Origin: Desulfobacteraceae bacterium
Lineage (GTDB): Bacteria > Desulfobacterota > Desulfobacteria > Desulfobacterales > Desulfosalsimonadaceae
Direction: 5' to 3'
Assembly: GCA_021162325.1 (NCBI GenBank)
Contig: JAGGYV010000295.1
Location: 1-5,069 of the forward strand
Length of the DNA stretch: 5,069 nt
This document shows, one piece after another, positions 5,068 to 5,069 of this stretch. Every line of letters starts with the position of its first letter. Position 1 is the stretch's first letter. A program made the position numbers and the translations under genes. A model generated the notes under the pieces. The model did no database searches and was not told the DNA's origin. It saw nothing but the letters and a program-made list of their open reading frames with translations.

Positions 5068-5069
5068 CA
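4871..5069. repeat. Perfect 99-nt inverted repeat (palindrome) reaching the window end
   Basis: Bases 4871-4969 and 4971-5069 are exact reverse complements, with a single unpaired base (G4970) at the hinge. I checked every base of both arms. The left arm is inside the PfaD-like frame and encodes sensible family residues; the right arm is only its mirror. The hinge is flanked by two copies of CCATGG (4964-4969 and 4971-4976). The repeat ends flush with the last base of the window, which points to a fold-back chimera or an assembly turn-around rather than a natural cruciform. Confidence 0.97.

Noticed and set aside
1..5069. CRISPR arrays, tRNA, rRNA and transposase genes
   Set aside because: No regularly spaced repeats, no tRNA-like cloverleaf and no transposase frame were seen on either strand.

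Overview
The window looks like one short contig from a moderately AT-rich Gram-negative genome. A five-gene type II secretion (T2SS) pseudopilin cassette with a Desulfobacterota-like feel sits beside the start of a PfaD-family gene. A deltaproteobacterium (Desulfobacterales-like) is my best guess. It rests on gene content, base composition and the style of the dispersed repeats, not on any database comparison.

Layout, left to right. Positions 1-287 carry no convincing gene. They hold a structured 76-nt stretch at the left edge, a probable minus-strand terminator (36-65) and one copy of a MITE-like repeat (95-219). Positions 288-3711 are five minus-strand genes read right to left in canonical order: gspG, gspH, gspI, gspJ, gspK. 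A second, inverted copy of the repeat (3084-3220) fills the gspG-gspH gap and supplies the only visible long start for gspH. Positions 3712-3866 are a divergent promoter region. On the plus strand follow an alpha/beta hydrolase (3867-4652) and, 22 nt later, the N-terminal part of a PfaD-like enoyl reductase starting at a TTG (4675). From 4871 to the last base (5069) the sequence is a perfect 99 + 1 + 99 nt inverted repeat. The PfaD reading frame therefore runs into its own mirror image, most likely a fold-back or assembly artefact at the contig end.

How the genes work together. GspG is the major pseudopilin of the periplasmic T2SS pseudopilus. GspH, I, J and K are the minor pseudopilins, with I-J-K forming the tip complex that primes assembly. 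All need an inner-membrane prepilin peptidase, an ATPase (GspE) and a platform (GspF, L, M) that are not in this window. The hydrolase and PfaD-like gene are probably co-transcribed away from the gsp genes. They may be the edge of a polyunsaturated fatty acid or polyketide-type synthase locus, but only the first 98 residues of PfaD are trustworthy.

I do not see evidence for a wholly new system. The points that most deserve attention are the repeat-derived GspH start, the Ala at the GspH cleavage site, the inverted repeat pair around gspHIJK, and the terminal palindrome.
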